Part shown: piece after piece, positions 34,732 to 43,014 of the stretch | Numbering within the stretch: position 1 is the stretch's first letter | How the letters are laid out: every line of letters begins with the position of its first letter | Source: Pseudalkalibacillus hwajinpoensis | Lineage (GTDB): Bacteria; Bacillota; Bacilli; Bacillales; Guptibacillaceae | Assembly (NCBI RefSeq): GCF_015234585.1 | Contig: NZ_JADFCM010000001.1 | Coordinates: forward strand, 310,001-374,000 | DNA length: 64,000 nt | Reading direction: 5' to 3' | Notes under the pieces: model-generated | What the model was told of the DNA's origin: nothing | Seen by the model: only the letters and a program-made list of their open reading frames with translations | The model's database searches: none | Program-made: the position numbers and the translations under genes

Positions 34732-35091
34732 ATGAAACGGAAGATATGTCGCATAGTACTTCTACTCACATCGCTGTATTTGATCACGAGCTGTTCTCAT
34801 AATCTGCTCATTTCTGAGAAGTTTTCAAAACTAGAAATCAAAAACATCGATACAAAAGTCGTTATCCATACGGTAGAAGATCGAGAGAAAGTGAATAACG
34901 CTGTTGAAAAGATCAACTCTGCGAAGCGAACGGATACTTGGGACATGACTGGCAGTTCTTTTAGGATCATTCTTTCCAATGAGGAAACTACGCTACCAAT
35001 CCCATACTACAAGACGGAAAATGGATGTAACGGAGAAGTAGCGGTTCGTGGCTACTACGTCTATACCAATTTCTGTTTCACAACCGAATGA
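34732..35091 (+). CDS. Putative small lipoprotein (119 aa)
   Basis: An N-terminal signal with basic residues, a hydrophobic core and the lipobox LITSC (Cys21) suggests a membrane-anchored lipoprotein. The mature part is a small mixed alpha/beta domain of unknown family, with two further cysteines (NGCNGE and TNFCFTTE) that might form a disulfide outside the cell. A TTG at 34720 overlapping the previous stop would add four residues; the ATG at 34732 gives the better signal peptide. The stop overlaps the open frame of the next gene. Confidence 0.65.
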   Translation: MKRKICRIVLLLTSLYLITSCSHNLLISEKFSKLEIKNIDTKVVIHTVEDREKVNNAVEKINSAKRTDTWDMTGSSFRIILSNEETTLPIPYYKTENGCNGEVAVRGYYVYTNFCFTTE

Positions 35092-35108
35092 GAACGGGGG
35101 AAAGCAAA

Positions 35109-35501
35109 GTGAACTTTTACATTGCATCGAGTTTTCAAAACAAACAACACGTGCAAACACTCGCCGCAGAATTAAAACGTCATGGCTTCAAGCATACATA
35201 CGATTGGACGACAAATGAAAAAGCCGCTACGTTCGATGAACTTGCTTCAATCGGAGAAGCAGAATTAGAGTCAGTAAAAACAGCTGATTTCCTTATTGTC
35301 CTGCTTCCGGGAGGAAAGGGAACTCATATTGAACTTGGGATTGCGTTAGGTCGTGACACCCCAGTTTACCTGTTCAATGAAGAGGGATTCCATAACGCAA
35401 AAGAGGCGAGCACCTTCTACCATACTAGCGGGGTAACGAGAGTGGAAGGGAGTCATGAGCAGCTCGTTAAAACCATTTTAGAAAAGCAGCATAGCTATTA
35501 A
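35109..35501 (+). CDS. Nucleoside 2-deoxyribosyltransferase-like protein
   Basis: This 130-residue protein has the fold of the nucleoside 2-deoxyribosyltransferase family, which moves or hydrolyses deoxyribosyl groups of nucleosides or nucleotides. The N-terminal FYIASSF, the central Asp of KTADFLIVLLPGGKGTHIELGIALG and the Glu in the THIELG motif are the usual ligand and catalytic positions. GGGGG 8 bases before the GTG at 35109 decides the start; the frame is open from 35088. It follows two small unknown genes and may form an operon with them. The substrate is not clear. Confidence 0.75.
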   Translation: MNFYIASSFQNKQHVQTLAAELKRHGFKHTYDWTTNEKAATFDELASIGEAELESVKTADFLIVLLPGGKGTHIELGIALGRDTPVYLFNEEGFHNAKEASTFYHTSGVTRVEGSHEQLVKTILEKQHSY

Positions 35502-35507
35502 AAGAAA

Positions 35508-35533
35508 GGGGGTCAGGTTCGCACCTGTCCCCC
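35508..35533. repeat. Single REP palindrome between converging genes
   Basis: GGGGGTCAGGT and ACCTGTCCCCC (one mismatch) around TCGC. It lies 6 bases after the deoxyribosyltransferase-like stop and 24 bases before the end of the minus-strand gene. Confidence 0.8.
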
Positions 35534-35557
35534 CCGCCCTCTAACGTGCCCCCTCCA

Positions 35558-36274
35558 TTAAACCGCCTCCGCCCTCACTCTCCGTCCACGCACCTCACGC
35601 ACTACTTTCCAAATCACAAACACACCAAGTCCAGTAATTAGAATACTGAGCGTGTAAGTCAGCTGCACTGGTTTATCATCTTTCACAAATATGCCAAAGT
35701 AGCCCCATAAAAACACGATCGGATAGATTAAATCGTCGTTGTAAAGGCTGAAGTAGACCGCAAGTCCTGCGCCGATAATGAGCATGATAATCGTCCAGGT
35801 TAACTCATTCATACCAAAAATCAGCGATACGTTATTTTCTTGCGCGACGACGAACGCATCCACGATCGTTGCAATCGATGTCCAAGCGAGATAGAAAGAG
35901 AACGGTACGCTAAAAAAAGAAGAGCGCTCAGAATTTTTGGTAATAATAGCATAAAGGATAGACAAGGTAATTAATGAACCAGCGATAAACAAAAGCGCAA
36001 CTGATTCACTTACAAGAAGAGATGTTCCTGATAACAGCATGCTAAATGCAAAAAGATAGGAAACTTTCACATACAGTGCCTGATCACACTCACTCGCGGT
36101 GAATTGTCTAACGAGTGAAATGAGCAAAAGTAAATAAATCAATAACCAAATCGCGAACGTATAGCCGGCGGGGGCAATCAGTACATCATTAGTACCCGAC
36201 ATATCTCCTGAGAAGAGGAGTGAAGAGGCGAGCAAATACAAGTAAGCAGCAATCGTAACGAGCTTCATGGTCAT
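35558..36274 (-). CDS. TspO/MBR-like membrane protein (tryptophan-rich sensory protein group)
   Basis: This is a 238-residue integral membrane protein with about seven hydrophobic segments. The motif APAGYTFAIWLLIY and the SFYLAWTSIATI helix resemble TspO/MBR-like proteins annotated in Bacillus as tryptophan-rich sensory proteins, although it is longer than true TspO (about 160 residues). Its function is not established; tetrapyrrole or stress-related roles are known for TspO. AAGGAGG precedes the ATG by 8 bases. It is convergent with the preceding small genes and divergent from nothing nearby. Confidence 0.7.
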   Translation of the reverse strand: MTMKLVTIAAYLYLLASSLLFSGDMSGTNDVLIAPAGYTFAIWLLIYLLLLISLVRQFTASECDQALYVKVSYLFAFSMLLSGTSLLVSESVALLFIAGSLITLSILYAIITKNSERSSFFSVPFSFYLAWTSIATIVDAFVVAQENNVSLIFGMNELTWTIIMLIIGAGLAVYFSLYNDDLIYPIVFLWGYFGIFVKDDKPVQLTYTLSILITGLGVFVIWKVVREVRGRRVRAEAV

Positions 36275-36339
36275 GACCGTTCCTCCTTCATAGGTCTAGT
36301 TACTCGTATGCTCCCCTGATTGGAGGATTCCTATTAAAC

Positions 36340-36374
36340 AAAAAGGAACAGAGAATGGCGATAAGCCTTCTCTG
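36340..36374 (-). terminator. Terminator of the gas-vesicle operon
   Basis: On the minus strand CAGAGAAGGC and GCCATTCTCTG form a stem with one bulge around TTATC, followed by TTCCTTTTTG. It begins 10 bases after the gvpU stop. Confidence 0.78.
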
Positions 36375-36383
36375 CCCGCGATA

Positions 36384-36773
36384 TCATTTATTCGCACCTG
36401 AAATTTTACCAAGAAAAAATCCATCGATTTCACTTAATTTTCCTCTCCAAACAATCTTGCCCTGTGAAGGGGTTGGCTTGCTATCGCCGAGATATACCTT
36501 TGTATTCTTTAAGTGAATAAAATTGGTCTGCGCATCATTTGTTTCTTCTAAAGTTTGTCCAGCATCAGCAAGTTTTTCACTCAATTTCTGAGCTACATCA
36601 TTTCCGTTTCCAATTGATTCGCTTAAAGTATCAAAATACTCCTTTGCGGAAATCGTTGTTCCGGTAATCAGCGCTCCATTTACATTTAACGTAATATCCA
36701 TCGCAAAATCATGTTTGTTCGAAGCGTGCGTGAAAAATTCAAGAATACTGTCTTTGCTTGATTCAAAACCCAT
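36384..36773 (-). CDS. gvpU: Gas vesicle protein GvpU
   Basis: This 129-residue protein ends the gas-vesicle cluster and occupies the position of gvpU in B. megaterium. It is a small soluble alpha/beta protein (GALITGTTISAKEYFDTLSE and WRGKLSEIDGFFLG) of a family related to the gas-vesicle accessory protein GvpU, thought to influence vesicle clustering or assembly. AAAGGAG 8 bases before the ATG at 36773 decides the start over the GTG at 36779. A minus-strand terminator follows directly. Confidence 0.85.
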   Translation of the reverse strand: MGFESSKDSILEFFTHASNKHDFAMDITLNVNGALITGTTISAKEYFDTLSESIGNGNDVAQKLSEKLADAGQTLEETNDAQTNFIHLKNTKVYLGDSKPTPSQGKIVWRGKLSEIDGFFLGKISGANK

Positions 36774-36800
36774 CTTCACTTCTCCTTTCGCTGCAGTTGA

Positions 36801-37700
36801 TTAAGAAGACGTGTCGTCATTACTTGAAAGTGTCGTTACTTTTTCTTTTTCATCACGGTTTTGCTCATCATTTTTATCACTCGTCTTTTTTGAACTGTTT
36901 GATTTTCGGGAAGTGCTTCGTTTCTTTTTATTTGATGACGACGAGGACTTCGGTTCTTCCGATTCCTCATTTTCATCCTCATCCTCTTCGTCGTCCTCAT
37001 CTTCATCACTTTCTTGAGTGTTTTTCATCTTCTTATTGTCAGGAGTTTTATCTTCCTCCTCGTCTTCCTCTTTTTCGTCACTGTCGTCGTTCTTATTCTC
37101 CAGTTCACTTGAAGTTTTCTTATTCTTCTTTTTAGAGATAGGCTTACTTCCTTCGTCCTCTTTGTCCTCTTCGTGATCGTCCTCCTCAACATCTTCACCA
37201 AGTGCTCTCGTCAAACGGTCTAATTTTTCTTCGATCTGACTAAGGCGATTTTGGAGAGAATCATTTTCTTCTTTCAAAGAGTTGTACGCCTCATCTTCCG
37301 ATTCCTGCTGTTGATCGGCTTTAACTTGCTCATCGGCTTCGATCGTTGGTGCTGCTTCATTGGAAGCGAGAATTGTTTCATTCGATTCTTCATTTTCAGG
37401 ATCTTCTTGCTTATCACGCTTAAAAAGGTTAGCGGTTGATGTTCGAATCGAACCTGCTGCTTGCTTTGATTTTTCTTTTGTAGCTCGTCCAAAATCTTTT
37501 CCTTTGCTCTTCAACTTTTCCTGATCGATTTTGGCGATTAACTTTTTCCCGTTTTCCGGTGTAGCTAGGTAGCCAACAGTAGCACCAAGGATACTTCCCG
37601 TTACTGTTCTCGTAAGTGGGCCGTTCATTCCAGATTTGTTCTGATTCGTTTCCTGCTGAGGCTGAGTTTGGCTTTCAACTTTCGTATTTTGTTCTGTCAT
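36801..37700 (-). CDS. gvpT: Gas vesicle protein GvpT
   Basis: This 299-residue protein lies in the gvpT position between gvpJ and gvpU. The N-terminal part has a glycine-zipper-like stretch, TGSILGATVGYLATPENGKK, shared with GvpP at 42494-42982 and YtxH-like proteins. A coiled-coil part follows (NSLKEENDSLQNRLSQIEEK), and the last 130 residues are low-complexity Asp, Glu, Ser and Lys. It was probably lengthened by expansion of GAA/GAT/AGC codons. GGAGGG lies 7 bases before the ATG at 37700; the frame is open to 37730. An accessory role in assembly is likely. Confidence 0.82.
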   Translation of the reverse strand: MTEQNTKVESQTQPQQETNQNKSGMNGPLTRTVTGSILGATVGYLATPENGKKLIAKIDQEKLKSKGKDFGRATKEKSKQAAGSIRTSTANLFKRDKQEDPENEESNETILASNEAAPTIEADEQVKADQQQESEDEAYNSLKEENDSLQNRLSQIEEKLDRLTRALGEDVEEDDHEEDKEDEGSKPISKKKNKKTSSELENKNDDSDEKEEDEEEDKTPDNKKMKNTQESDEDEDDEEDEDENEESEEPKSSSSSNKKKRSTSRKSNSSKKTSDKNDEQNRDEKEKVTTLSSNDDTSS

Positions 37701-37719
37701 GATAAATCCCTCCAATAAA

Positions 37720-38046
37720 TTATTTTTCATTTAGGCTAAGACGATTTTGGCTTAAGTTGTTTTCAAGTGCTTCCAATCTTTCTTGTAATTGCTTGTTTTC
37801 TTGTTCAAGTGCGGCTGTTTTGTTATCGGCGGCTTTCGAGCTAAGGTAGGGGTCATTTTCCCACCAGTCCATCCCTATTTCTTTTGCTTTATCAACGGAA
37901 GCGACGATTAAGCGAATCTTAATCGTAAGAAGTTCGACATCAGCGATCCCGACCGTAATATCACCGGCAATCACGACGCCTTTATCTAGCACTTTTTCTA
38001 ACACATCGACAATCGTATTTGACTGCATCTGATGCTCAATAGCCAT
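37720..38046 (-). CDS. gvpJ: Gas vesicle protein GvpJ
   Basis: A GvpA-like minor structural protein (108 residues). Residues 10-65 repeat the GvpA fold (VDVLEKVLDKGVVIAGDITV and IADVELLTIKIRLIVASVDKA), followed by a C-terminal coiled coil (ALEQENKQLQERLEALENN). GvpJ proteins are thought to sit at the vesicle tips or to nucleate assembly. It lies between gvpK and gvpT. Confidence 0.92.
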   Translation of the reverse strand: MAIEHQMQSNTIVDVLEKVLDKGVVIAGDITVGIADVELLTIKIRLIVASVDKAKEIGMDWWENDPYLSSKAADNKTAALEQENKQLQERLEALENNLSQNRLSLNEK

Positions 38047-38073
38047 CTGAATGCCTCCTTTACCTGAAGCAAA

Positions 38074-38355
38074 TTAAAGCAAGTTGCCAAGTGGGCCTAG
38101 ATCGATGTTCAAATCTTCCGCATCAAGGCCAAATACATCCTTTAACTCTTCCATTTTTTCTTCTAAATTCATTAATGCGACACCGAGGTTCTCAACCTGC
38201 TCATCGGTTAACGTGCCGCCTTCAACACGTCTCATCGCATGTCTCTCGACAATCTGCCGTAGAAGTTCGACGACCGTAAGCACAAGCTGGGCGAGCCCTT
38301 GCTCGGCGTTATCAGGGTCAACGTTGATGCGACCACTCGTCGGGTTGTGCTGCAT
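38074..38355 (-). CDS. gvpK: Gas vesicle protein GvpK
   Basis: This 93-residue protein matches GvpK: RINVDPDNAEQGLAQLVLTV and ELLRQIVERHAMRRVEGGTL are its conserved core, predicted to be helical. It is an accessory assembly protein. GGGAGG 8 bases before the ATG at 38355 decides the start, so it overlaps the end of gvpS by 38 bases; the open frame reaches 38382. Confidence 0.92.
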   Translation of the reverse strand: MQHNPTSGRINVDPDNAEQGLAQLVLTVVELLRQIVERHAMRRVEGGTLTDEQVENLGVALMNLEEKMEELKDVFGLDAEDLNIDLGPLGNLL

Positions 38356-38596
38356 GATCCAAAGCCTCCCTATCTCGATCAAATTGTTCTGAATTTATGA
38401 TTTTTCGTGTACCCTGCTTGTGTTGCACAAGCGTCTCTACAGATGAGATTAGTACGCGTAAGTCGAGGTAGACGAGGTCAACCCCAGCAATGGAAATGAT
38501 TAAGTCTCCTTTAATCGCCACCCCTTTATCAAGAATGACGTCTAAAATATCGATAAGGGCAATGTCTTTATTTTCAATGGTTTCTCGTACCGTCAT
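38318..38596 (-). CDS. gvpS: Gas vesicle protein GvpS
   Basis: A 92-residue GvpA-like protein (ALIDILDVILDKGVAIKGDL and LVYLDLRVLISSVETL). Position and length correspond to GvpS of B. megaterium, another minor GvpA-family component. Its 3' end overlaps gvpK, which implies coupled translation. Confidence 0.9.
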   Translation of the reverse strand: MTVRETIENKDIALIDILDVILDKGVAIKGDLIISIAGVDLVYLDLRVLISSVETLVQHKQGTRKIINSEQFDRDREALDHAAQPDEWSHQR

Positions 38597-38620
38597 GGCA
38601 ATTCATCCTCACTGTCTTCA

Positions 38621-39424
38621 CTAAGAAAAGCTAGAAAAATGGTAGGGGGGCCATGGTCCAGATACTTCAAATTTCCATCCGGCTTCTTCAAAATCTCCTT
38701 CGTATTGCTCGACGTTGTTTAAAAACGTCTCCACGTTAGGCGAAGGGAGGAGAAAAACGCTATTCCACGCCATTTTTTCCTTACGGCCCGTTACATCCTT
38801 ACCCCAAGTTTTCTTAATACTTCCGTAGAGAGAAACGCTCTTAAGCTTTTCATGAATGTCTTCACAAAAACGGTTTTTCTCATCTTCGAGTTCTTGATTG
38901 ATCAGCTCGTCCATTTTCTTTTTCTCGAAAAATTGTCTGCCACGAGGTAAAACACTAATTTCTTCTCGTTTCGCTTTAATGACCGGATTGCTTTCACTTA
39001 CTTGCTGTTTGATCTGCTCGTCATCACAATAAATTTTAAGATTCCATTCTTCGTTTCCATCAAGTAGTTCAAACGTTTCCTTCAGCTTCGTTTTGTTTTT
39101 ATTAACCGTTTCTCGTAAGCTTTCTTCATTTTTATAAAGCGTACAGAATTTTAACGGGACAATCGTATATTGCTTCGCGAGCTGTTGCACCGTTTCATGA
39201 TGATGAAATGCTTTTTCTTGTAGCCATTCCATATCATTGTTGATTTTGTCGCTAATCGTTTCTTCTGAATAGGCTGCATGATCCAGGTGACAAACGATTG
39301 CTGTCACGTCTTCATTAGGAAGCATAAAGATCTCGTGCTCACCATCAAACCCTTTTACAGAAGGGAGGGGGTGAGTTGCTTCACTTGTTGGGATAAGACC
39401 GTATAAGTAGAGGAGGTCCCCCAT
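38621..39424 (-). CDS. gvpL: Gas vesicle protein GvpL
   Basis: A 267-residue GvpL/GvpF-family protein: the N-terminal LLYLYGLIPTSEA, a central VPLKFCTLYKNEESLRETV segment and the C-terminal SGPWPPYHFSSF end are the family signatures. GvpF/L proteins act in early assembly and bind GvpA. The ATG at 39424, after AAGGTGA, lies 4 bases after the gvpG stop; an upstream ATG at 39439 is less likely. Confidence 0.92.
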   Translation of the reverse strand: MGDLLYLYGLIPTSEATHPLPSVKGFDGEHEIFMLPNEDVTAIVCHLDHAAYSEETISDKINNDMEWLQEKAFHHHETVQQLAKQYTIVPLKFCTLYKNEESLRETVNKNKTKLKETFELLDGNEEWNLKIYCDDEQIKQQVSESNPVIKAKREEISVLPRGRQFFEKKKMDELINQELEDEKNRFCEDIHEKLKSVSLYGSIKKTWGKDVTGRKEKMAWNSVFLLPSPNVETFLNNVEQYEGDFEEAGWKFEVSGPWPPYHFSSFS

Positions 39425-39428
39425 ATCG

Positions 39429-39689
39429 TCACCTTCCATCTTTTTTCGTTAATTCTTCCCATTGCTCCATTTCTCGCTGCTTCGCAATTTCATAGCGCAT
39501 CAGCAATTCTTCTTCTTTTTCCGTATAAGCATCTTCTGGCAGTTCGCCAAGCTCGTACATCATTTGAAGCTGAATTAACTTCTTTTGAATGGTAGGAAGA
39601 TCGTATAATTCTTTATCTGCTTCTTCTTTAATTTTCTCACCGACTTTAATGACAAGATCAAAAGGCGCGGTAACCAGTTTGTGTATCAT
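39429..39689 (-). CDS. gvpG: Gas vesicle protein GvpG
   Basis: An 86-residue helical protein (LVTAPFDLVIKVGEKIKEEA and LYDLPTIQKKLIQLQMMYE) matching GvpG, an accessory protein. Its start overlaps the gvpF stop by one base (TAATG), and gvpL follows after 4 bases, so F, G and L are translationally coupled. Confidence 0.92.
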   Translation of the reverse strand: MIHKLVTAPFDLVIKVGEKIKEEADKELYDLPTIQKKLIQLQMMYELGELPEDAYTEKEEELLMRYEIAKQREMEQWEELTKKDGR

Positions 39690-40456
39690 TACGCTTCTTC
39701 TACCTTTAAGTGAATGTTGACGAAATTATAGGCGGGCCATGGGCCGGTATAATTAAAATCAACTTTGTCTTTCCACTTCTCATGAGCTTCATTGACCTTT
39801 TGATCAAATTCCTGCTCACGATCGCGGTCTATGAGAAAGGAAGCATTTAAAAGCATTTTTTCACCAAGTGGGTCATTTGCTTTCGCCGACTCTGCCGTTT
39901 CTTCTAATGGAACGAAGATCTCCTGTTCAATTTCTTTTTGAAGGGAGACGAAGAATTTTTGTGCCATTCCCCCGAGCTGAATGCGCTCATAATACCCAGC
40001 CGCTTCTGATTTCCCTTTGACAGCTGCTGCCATTTTCTCTACCTCAGGGTTGTCGTTCACAGCGGCTTCAAGCCATTCTTTTTTACCAATCACTTTTAAT
40101 CCAACTTCGATTTTGCCTTTAATATTCGGAAAAAGGTTCACGAATTGCGGATAGAGGTTTTCAAGGAGAACCTTTACATCGTCTTTCGATTTAAATACGT
40201 TCCCAAAGCTAATTGGAATAACCGTATCCTTCTGACTCATCACTTGAGAGACGGCGTTCTGATGCGTTAAGAGATTATCTTTCTTTGGATGATAAATTTT
40301 CATCGGCACTTCTGCCGCTACCATCGCGGCATCTTTGTAGCGAATCGTAAAAATGTCACGATTTTCGTTTTCAAGTTCAATTGTGCCAAAATCATCATCC
40401 TGGTTCGTTTGAATGGCACAAAAAATATAGATTCCCGTTGTTTCTGCTTCACTCAT
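39689..40456 (-). CDS. gvpF: Gas vesicle protein GvpF
   Basis: A 255-residue GvpF/L-family protein (N-terminal TGIYIFCAIQTN, central VIPISFGNVFKSKDDVKVLL, C-terminal TGPWPAYNFVNIHLKVEE). In other systems GvpF contacts GvpA during nucleation. AAAGGAG lies 8 bases before the ATG at 40456, 13 bases after the gvpN stop; the frame is open to 40483 without support. Confidence 0.92.
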   Translation of the reverse strand: MSEAETTGIYIFCAIQTNQDDDFGTIELENENRDIFTIRYKDAAMVAAEVPMKIYHPKKDNLLTHQNAVSQVMSQKDTVIPISFGNVFKSKDDVKVLLENLYPQFVNLFPNIKGKIEVGLKVIGKKEWLEAAVNDNPEVEKMAAAVKGKSEAAGYYERIQLGGMAQKFFVSLQKEIEQEIFVPLEETAESAKANDPLGEKMLLNASFLIDRDREQEFDQKVNEAHEKWKDKVDFNYTGPWPAYNFVNIHLKVEEA

Positions 40457-40469
40457 CGTTGACACTCCT

Positions 40470-41381
40470 TTATTCCTTAACAACTTTCATGTTTTCACAA
40501 GCATCTCGTATCACTTTTTCTACGGATTCTTGGTCTTCTTCTAAGCATTCGCTCATCGTGTGAGCTGTTATATCAAGACATAGACGTTGAAAATCAGCGT
40601 TTTGTCCATCTATGGGAATATCAGATTCAATCGCGAGGGTGGCGATCATCATGGAAGCCCGCAAACTTGGTCCGTGATTCGAACAATGGCTCCGTAACTC
40701 TGAGATCATGGAAGTGACTGCGCGTGCTTCACTCATGACCAGGTTCGCTTTCTCAGATACGATTAGCGCCTCGCGTTCAGGATCTTTGTAATCGACATTG
40801 ATCGTAATTAGGCGGTCTAATAAAGCATCCTGCGTTCGATAAACACCGGCATATTCGGCAGGATTGCTGGTGAAAATTACCGAGAATGCAGGGTGAACGC
40901 GGATAAAAGGTTCTGTTAACTTGGAACCGTATAATGGAAGAATGCCTTCTTCAAGGATCGATAGGAAAAGGTTATTTGTCGTTGGTTGTGAACGCGTAAA
41001 TTCGTCGTAGACGAGCGTATAGCCATTTTTCACAGCTTCCAACAAACGCCCATCTCGCCATGTTTCCGTCACGCTTTCATCTTTCTTATAAACCGATCGA
41101 ACATATTGATCGACGACTTTTTTACTTGTATAACCAGTAAAATCACCAATTAAATCTTTGTTATTTAACTCATGATTTCCATGGATAAGCATCACCGGAC
41201 GATTTCGCTTTTTTGCTAAAGCTAGGGCAAGAGATGTTTTTCCAGCACCTGATGGGCCGATATAGTGGACAGGATAGCCGGATTTCAGGTACTGAAGTGA
41301 ACGTGAGAGCAGTTCCTTTGTTTCGTCATCCTGTATAAGCGCGCGTCGATCCTTTTTCTTGTGATTCGTTAAAACGGTCAC
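40470..41381 (-). CDS. gvpN: Gas vesicle AAA+ ATPase GvpN
   Basis: A 303-residue MoxR-like AAA+ ATPase. The Walker A motif is GPSGAGKTSLALALA, Walker B is TLVYDEFTRS, and sensor-1 is VIFTSNPAEYAG. GvpN promotes gas-vesicle growth in an ATP-dependent way. The length is typical. It follows gvpR and precedes gvpF as in B. megaterium. Confidence 0.94.
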   Translation of the reverse strand: MTVLTNHKKKDRRALIQDDETKELLSRSLQYLKSGYPVHYIGPSGAGKTSLALALAKKRNRPVMLIHGNHELNNKDLIGDFTGYTSKKVVDQYVRSVYKKDESVTETWRDGRLLEAVKNGYTLVYDEFTRSQPTTNNLFLSILEEGILPLYGSKLTEPFIRVHPAFSVIFTSNPAEYAGVYRTQDALLDRLITINVDYKDPEREALIVSEKANLVMSEARAVTSMISELRSHCSNHGPSLRASMMIATLAIESDIPIDGQNADFQRLCLDITAHTMSECLEEDQESVEKVIRDACENMKVVKE

Positions 41382-41404
41382 GTCACATACCTCCTGCTCG
41401 TCGC

Positions 41405-41671
41405 CTACATTTCTTGTCCGATCGCACTTCGATAGCGGACGTCACGTCTCGAGAAAGAGACCACTTCTTTTTCATTATTTAAAAGCACTTCATATGTTCC
41501 GAGCATTTCATCTTTCGCGTACTTTTTCATATATTCTTTTTCTTCGATCACTTCAGCAATCACTTTCCAGCCTTCTTGGTCGTTCATTTCGACGGAAGTA
41601 ATTTTATGGAGGGGAGCTACATGCTGGTTAAAAAAATCGGCTACTTGATTCATAATTTCCTTGATTTCCAT
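41405..41671 (-). CDS. gvpR: Gas vesicle protein GvpR (GvpO family)
   Basis: An 88-residue protein of the GvpO family: VAPLHKITSVEMNDQEGWKV and the C-terminal TYEVLLNNEKEVVSFSRRD match the conserved core. In B. megaterium nomenclature this position is gvpR. In haloarchaea GvpO acts as a regulator or early assembly factor; its role in bacilli is less clear. Confidence 0.87.
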   Translation of the reverse strand: MEIKEIMNQVADFFNQHVAPLHKITSVEMNDQEGWKVIAEVIEEKEYMKKYAKDEMLGTYEVLLNNEKEVVSFSRRDVRYRSAIGQEM

Positions 41672-41726
41672 AGTGTCCTCCTATCGTAATAGGGGAGGCG
41701 GCGATCCGCCTCACAATTGATTTCAG

Positions 41727-41987
41727 TTAAATACTAAACTGTGCGTTACGCTCATTCTGCTGATTCGCGAGACCCTCTTCTTGAACGTCATCACGAAGCA
41801 GACCAACGGCTTCCGCATAACGGAGCCACGTATCGACACTGGCAATGACGACGCGAGCTTCAATCGTAAGAATCTCAATTCCTACAACCGAGACGCGAGC
41901 GAAAGCGTCAATGACAATCCCCTTATCAAGAATACGGTCGATTACCTCAGCAAGACTTGAACTATCGGCACTTTTTTGAATAGCCAT
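41727..41987 (-). CDS. gvpB: Major gas vesicle protein GvpB (GvpA paralogue)
   Basis: This 86-residue protein is a second copy of the main ribbed-wall protein. It differs from GvpA (43015-43275) at 11 of 86 positions, 9 of them in the last 13 residues; the hydrophobic wall-forming part [20 protein letters not shown] is almost unchanged. AAAGGAG lies 7 bases before the ATG at 41987; the open frame to 42104 overlaps gvpQ and is not needed. Confidence 0.94.
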   Translation of the reverse strand: MAIQKSADSSSLAEVIDRILDKGIVIDAFARVSVVGIEILTIEARVVIASVDTWLRYAEAVGLLRDDVQEEGLANQQNERNAQFSI

Positions 41988-42006
41988 CATCATTCTCCTT
42001 TCATAC

Positions 42007-42468
42007 TTAAGATGTGATCCGTTTAATGTCTTTCGACGATTTAATGTTTTCAGAGCTTTTAATTTCGGTGGAGCTTTTAATGTCGAGTGAACTTTTGATA
42101 TCACTCACGCCTTTAAGACTTCCAACGCCTTTCACTTTTGTCTTCTTCTGATCAGAATCAGACATTTTTTCCTGGAACTCTTCGCCGGCTTCTTTTGCAT
42201 TTCCAAGCTTTTCGCGAACAGATAAAAGCACATCTTGTACTTTCTCTTTCGCGTCTTCCGCTTTAGAATGAACGTTTTCCGCGTTTTCCTCTTTGGTTTT
42301 CTCCAATTTCTCAGAAGCTTCATTGACCTTTGATTGAACGCCATCCTGAACGTGATCCCGCATATCATCAGCGAACTTTTCCTTCGCTTTGTCCATCACT
42401 TTTTCTTTCACAGGCTCTGGCGTATGCTCAGCAACCTTTTTTACGATTTTCTTACCTACATGACTCAT
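42007..42468 (-). CDS. gvpQ: Gas vesicle protein GvpQ
   Basis: A 153-residue highly charged helical protein in the gvpQ position. Its middle is a likely coiled coil with Lys/Glu repeats, and the C-terminal 35 residues consist of five- to six-residue repeats of the type xIKSS ([23 protein letters not shown]). The repeat is also visible in the DNA. An accessory or clustering role is possible; nothing more can be read. Confidence 0.82.
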   Translation of the reverse strand: MSHVGKKIVKKVAEHTPEPVKEKVMDKAKEKFADDMRDHVQDGVQSKVNEASEKLEKTKEENAENVHSKAEDAKEKVQDVLLSVREKLGNAKEAGEEFQEKMSDSDQKKTKVKGVGSLKGVSDIKSSLDIKSSTEIKSSENIKSSKDIKRITS

Positions 42469-42493
42469 CGAATTCCCCCTTAAGGGACGTCTG

Positions 42494-42982
42494 TTATTTT
42501 GAATCTACTAAGCTCGAAAGCATGTTTTCGATTCGGTCTAACCGCTCGTTTAACTGTTTATTTTCTTCTCTAATTTCATCGATTTCTTCATTGGAAGATG
42601 AAGCGGCTACTTCATCGTTGGCTTGTTGCTGTTCTCCGCCGCCCTTCTTCGTTGATGAGAGGAGACGTCCTTCATATTTACTCATGTAGCCAGTCGCCGT
42701 TTGCCTCAATGTAATCATCGCTTGTTCTGTTATGAATTCTTGTGCCGATTTTCTTAGTTCCTTACCGGCATTTCTTACCGCTTCCGATTTGCCGAGGCTT
42801 TCAACGACTTTTTTGCCTGTTCCAGGATTTGAAAGTAAACCAACCCCGGCGCCAACAACGCCACCAATGATGGCGTAGTTCAATGATGGGCGTTCACTCG
42901 TTTCTTGTTGCTTCGTGTTCGCACCGTTTTCCGGCTGCGATAAAATTTTTCCACTTGTATGATTCACATCGTTTTCACTCAT
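42494..42982 (-). CDS. gvpP: Gas vesicle protein GvpP
   Basis: A 162-residue protein in the gvpP position after gvpA. It has a glycine-zipper-like hydrophobic stretch (YAIIGGVVGAGVGLLSNPGT, YtxH-like), then a helical part and a C-terminal coiled coil (EIDEIREENKQLNERLDRIE). GvpT at the other end of the cluster is built the same way, so the two are probably paralogues. Confidence 0.84.
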   Translation of the reverse strand: MSENDVNHTSGKILSQPENGANTKQQETSERPSLNYAIIGGVVGAGVGLLSNPGTGKKVVESLGKSEAVRNAGKELRKSAQEFITEQAMITLRQTATGYMSKYEGRLLSSTKKGGGEQQQANDEVAASSSNEEIDEIREENKQLNERLDRIENMLSSLVDSK

Positions 42983-43014
42983 GTTTTTCCCTCATCTCTA
43001 TTAGAATGGATTCA

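Noticed and set aside
36758..37135. Plus-strand open frames opposite gvpT and other gvp genes
   Set aside because: They mirror low-complexity codons of gvpT, have no ribosome binding site and overlap a well-supported gene.
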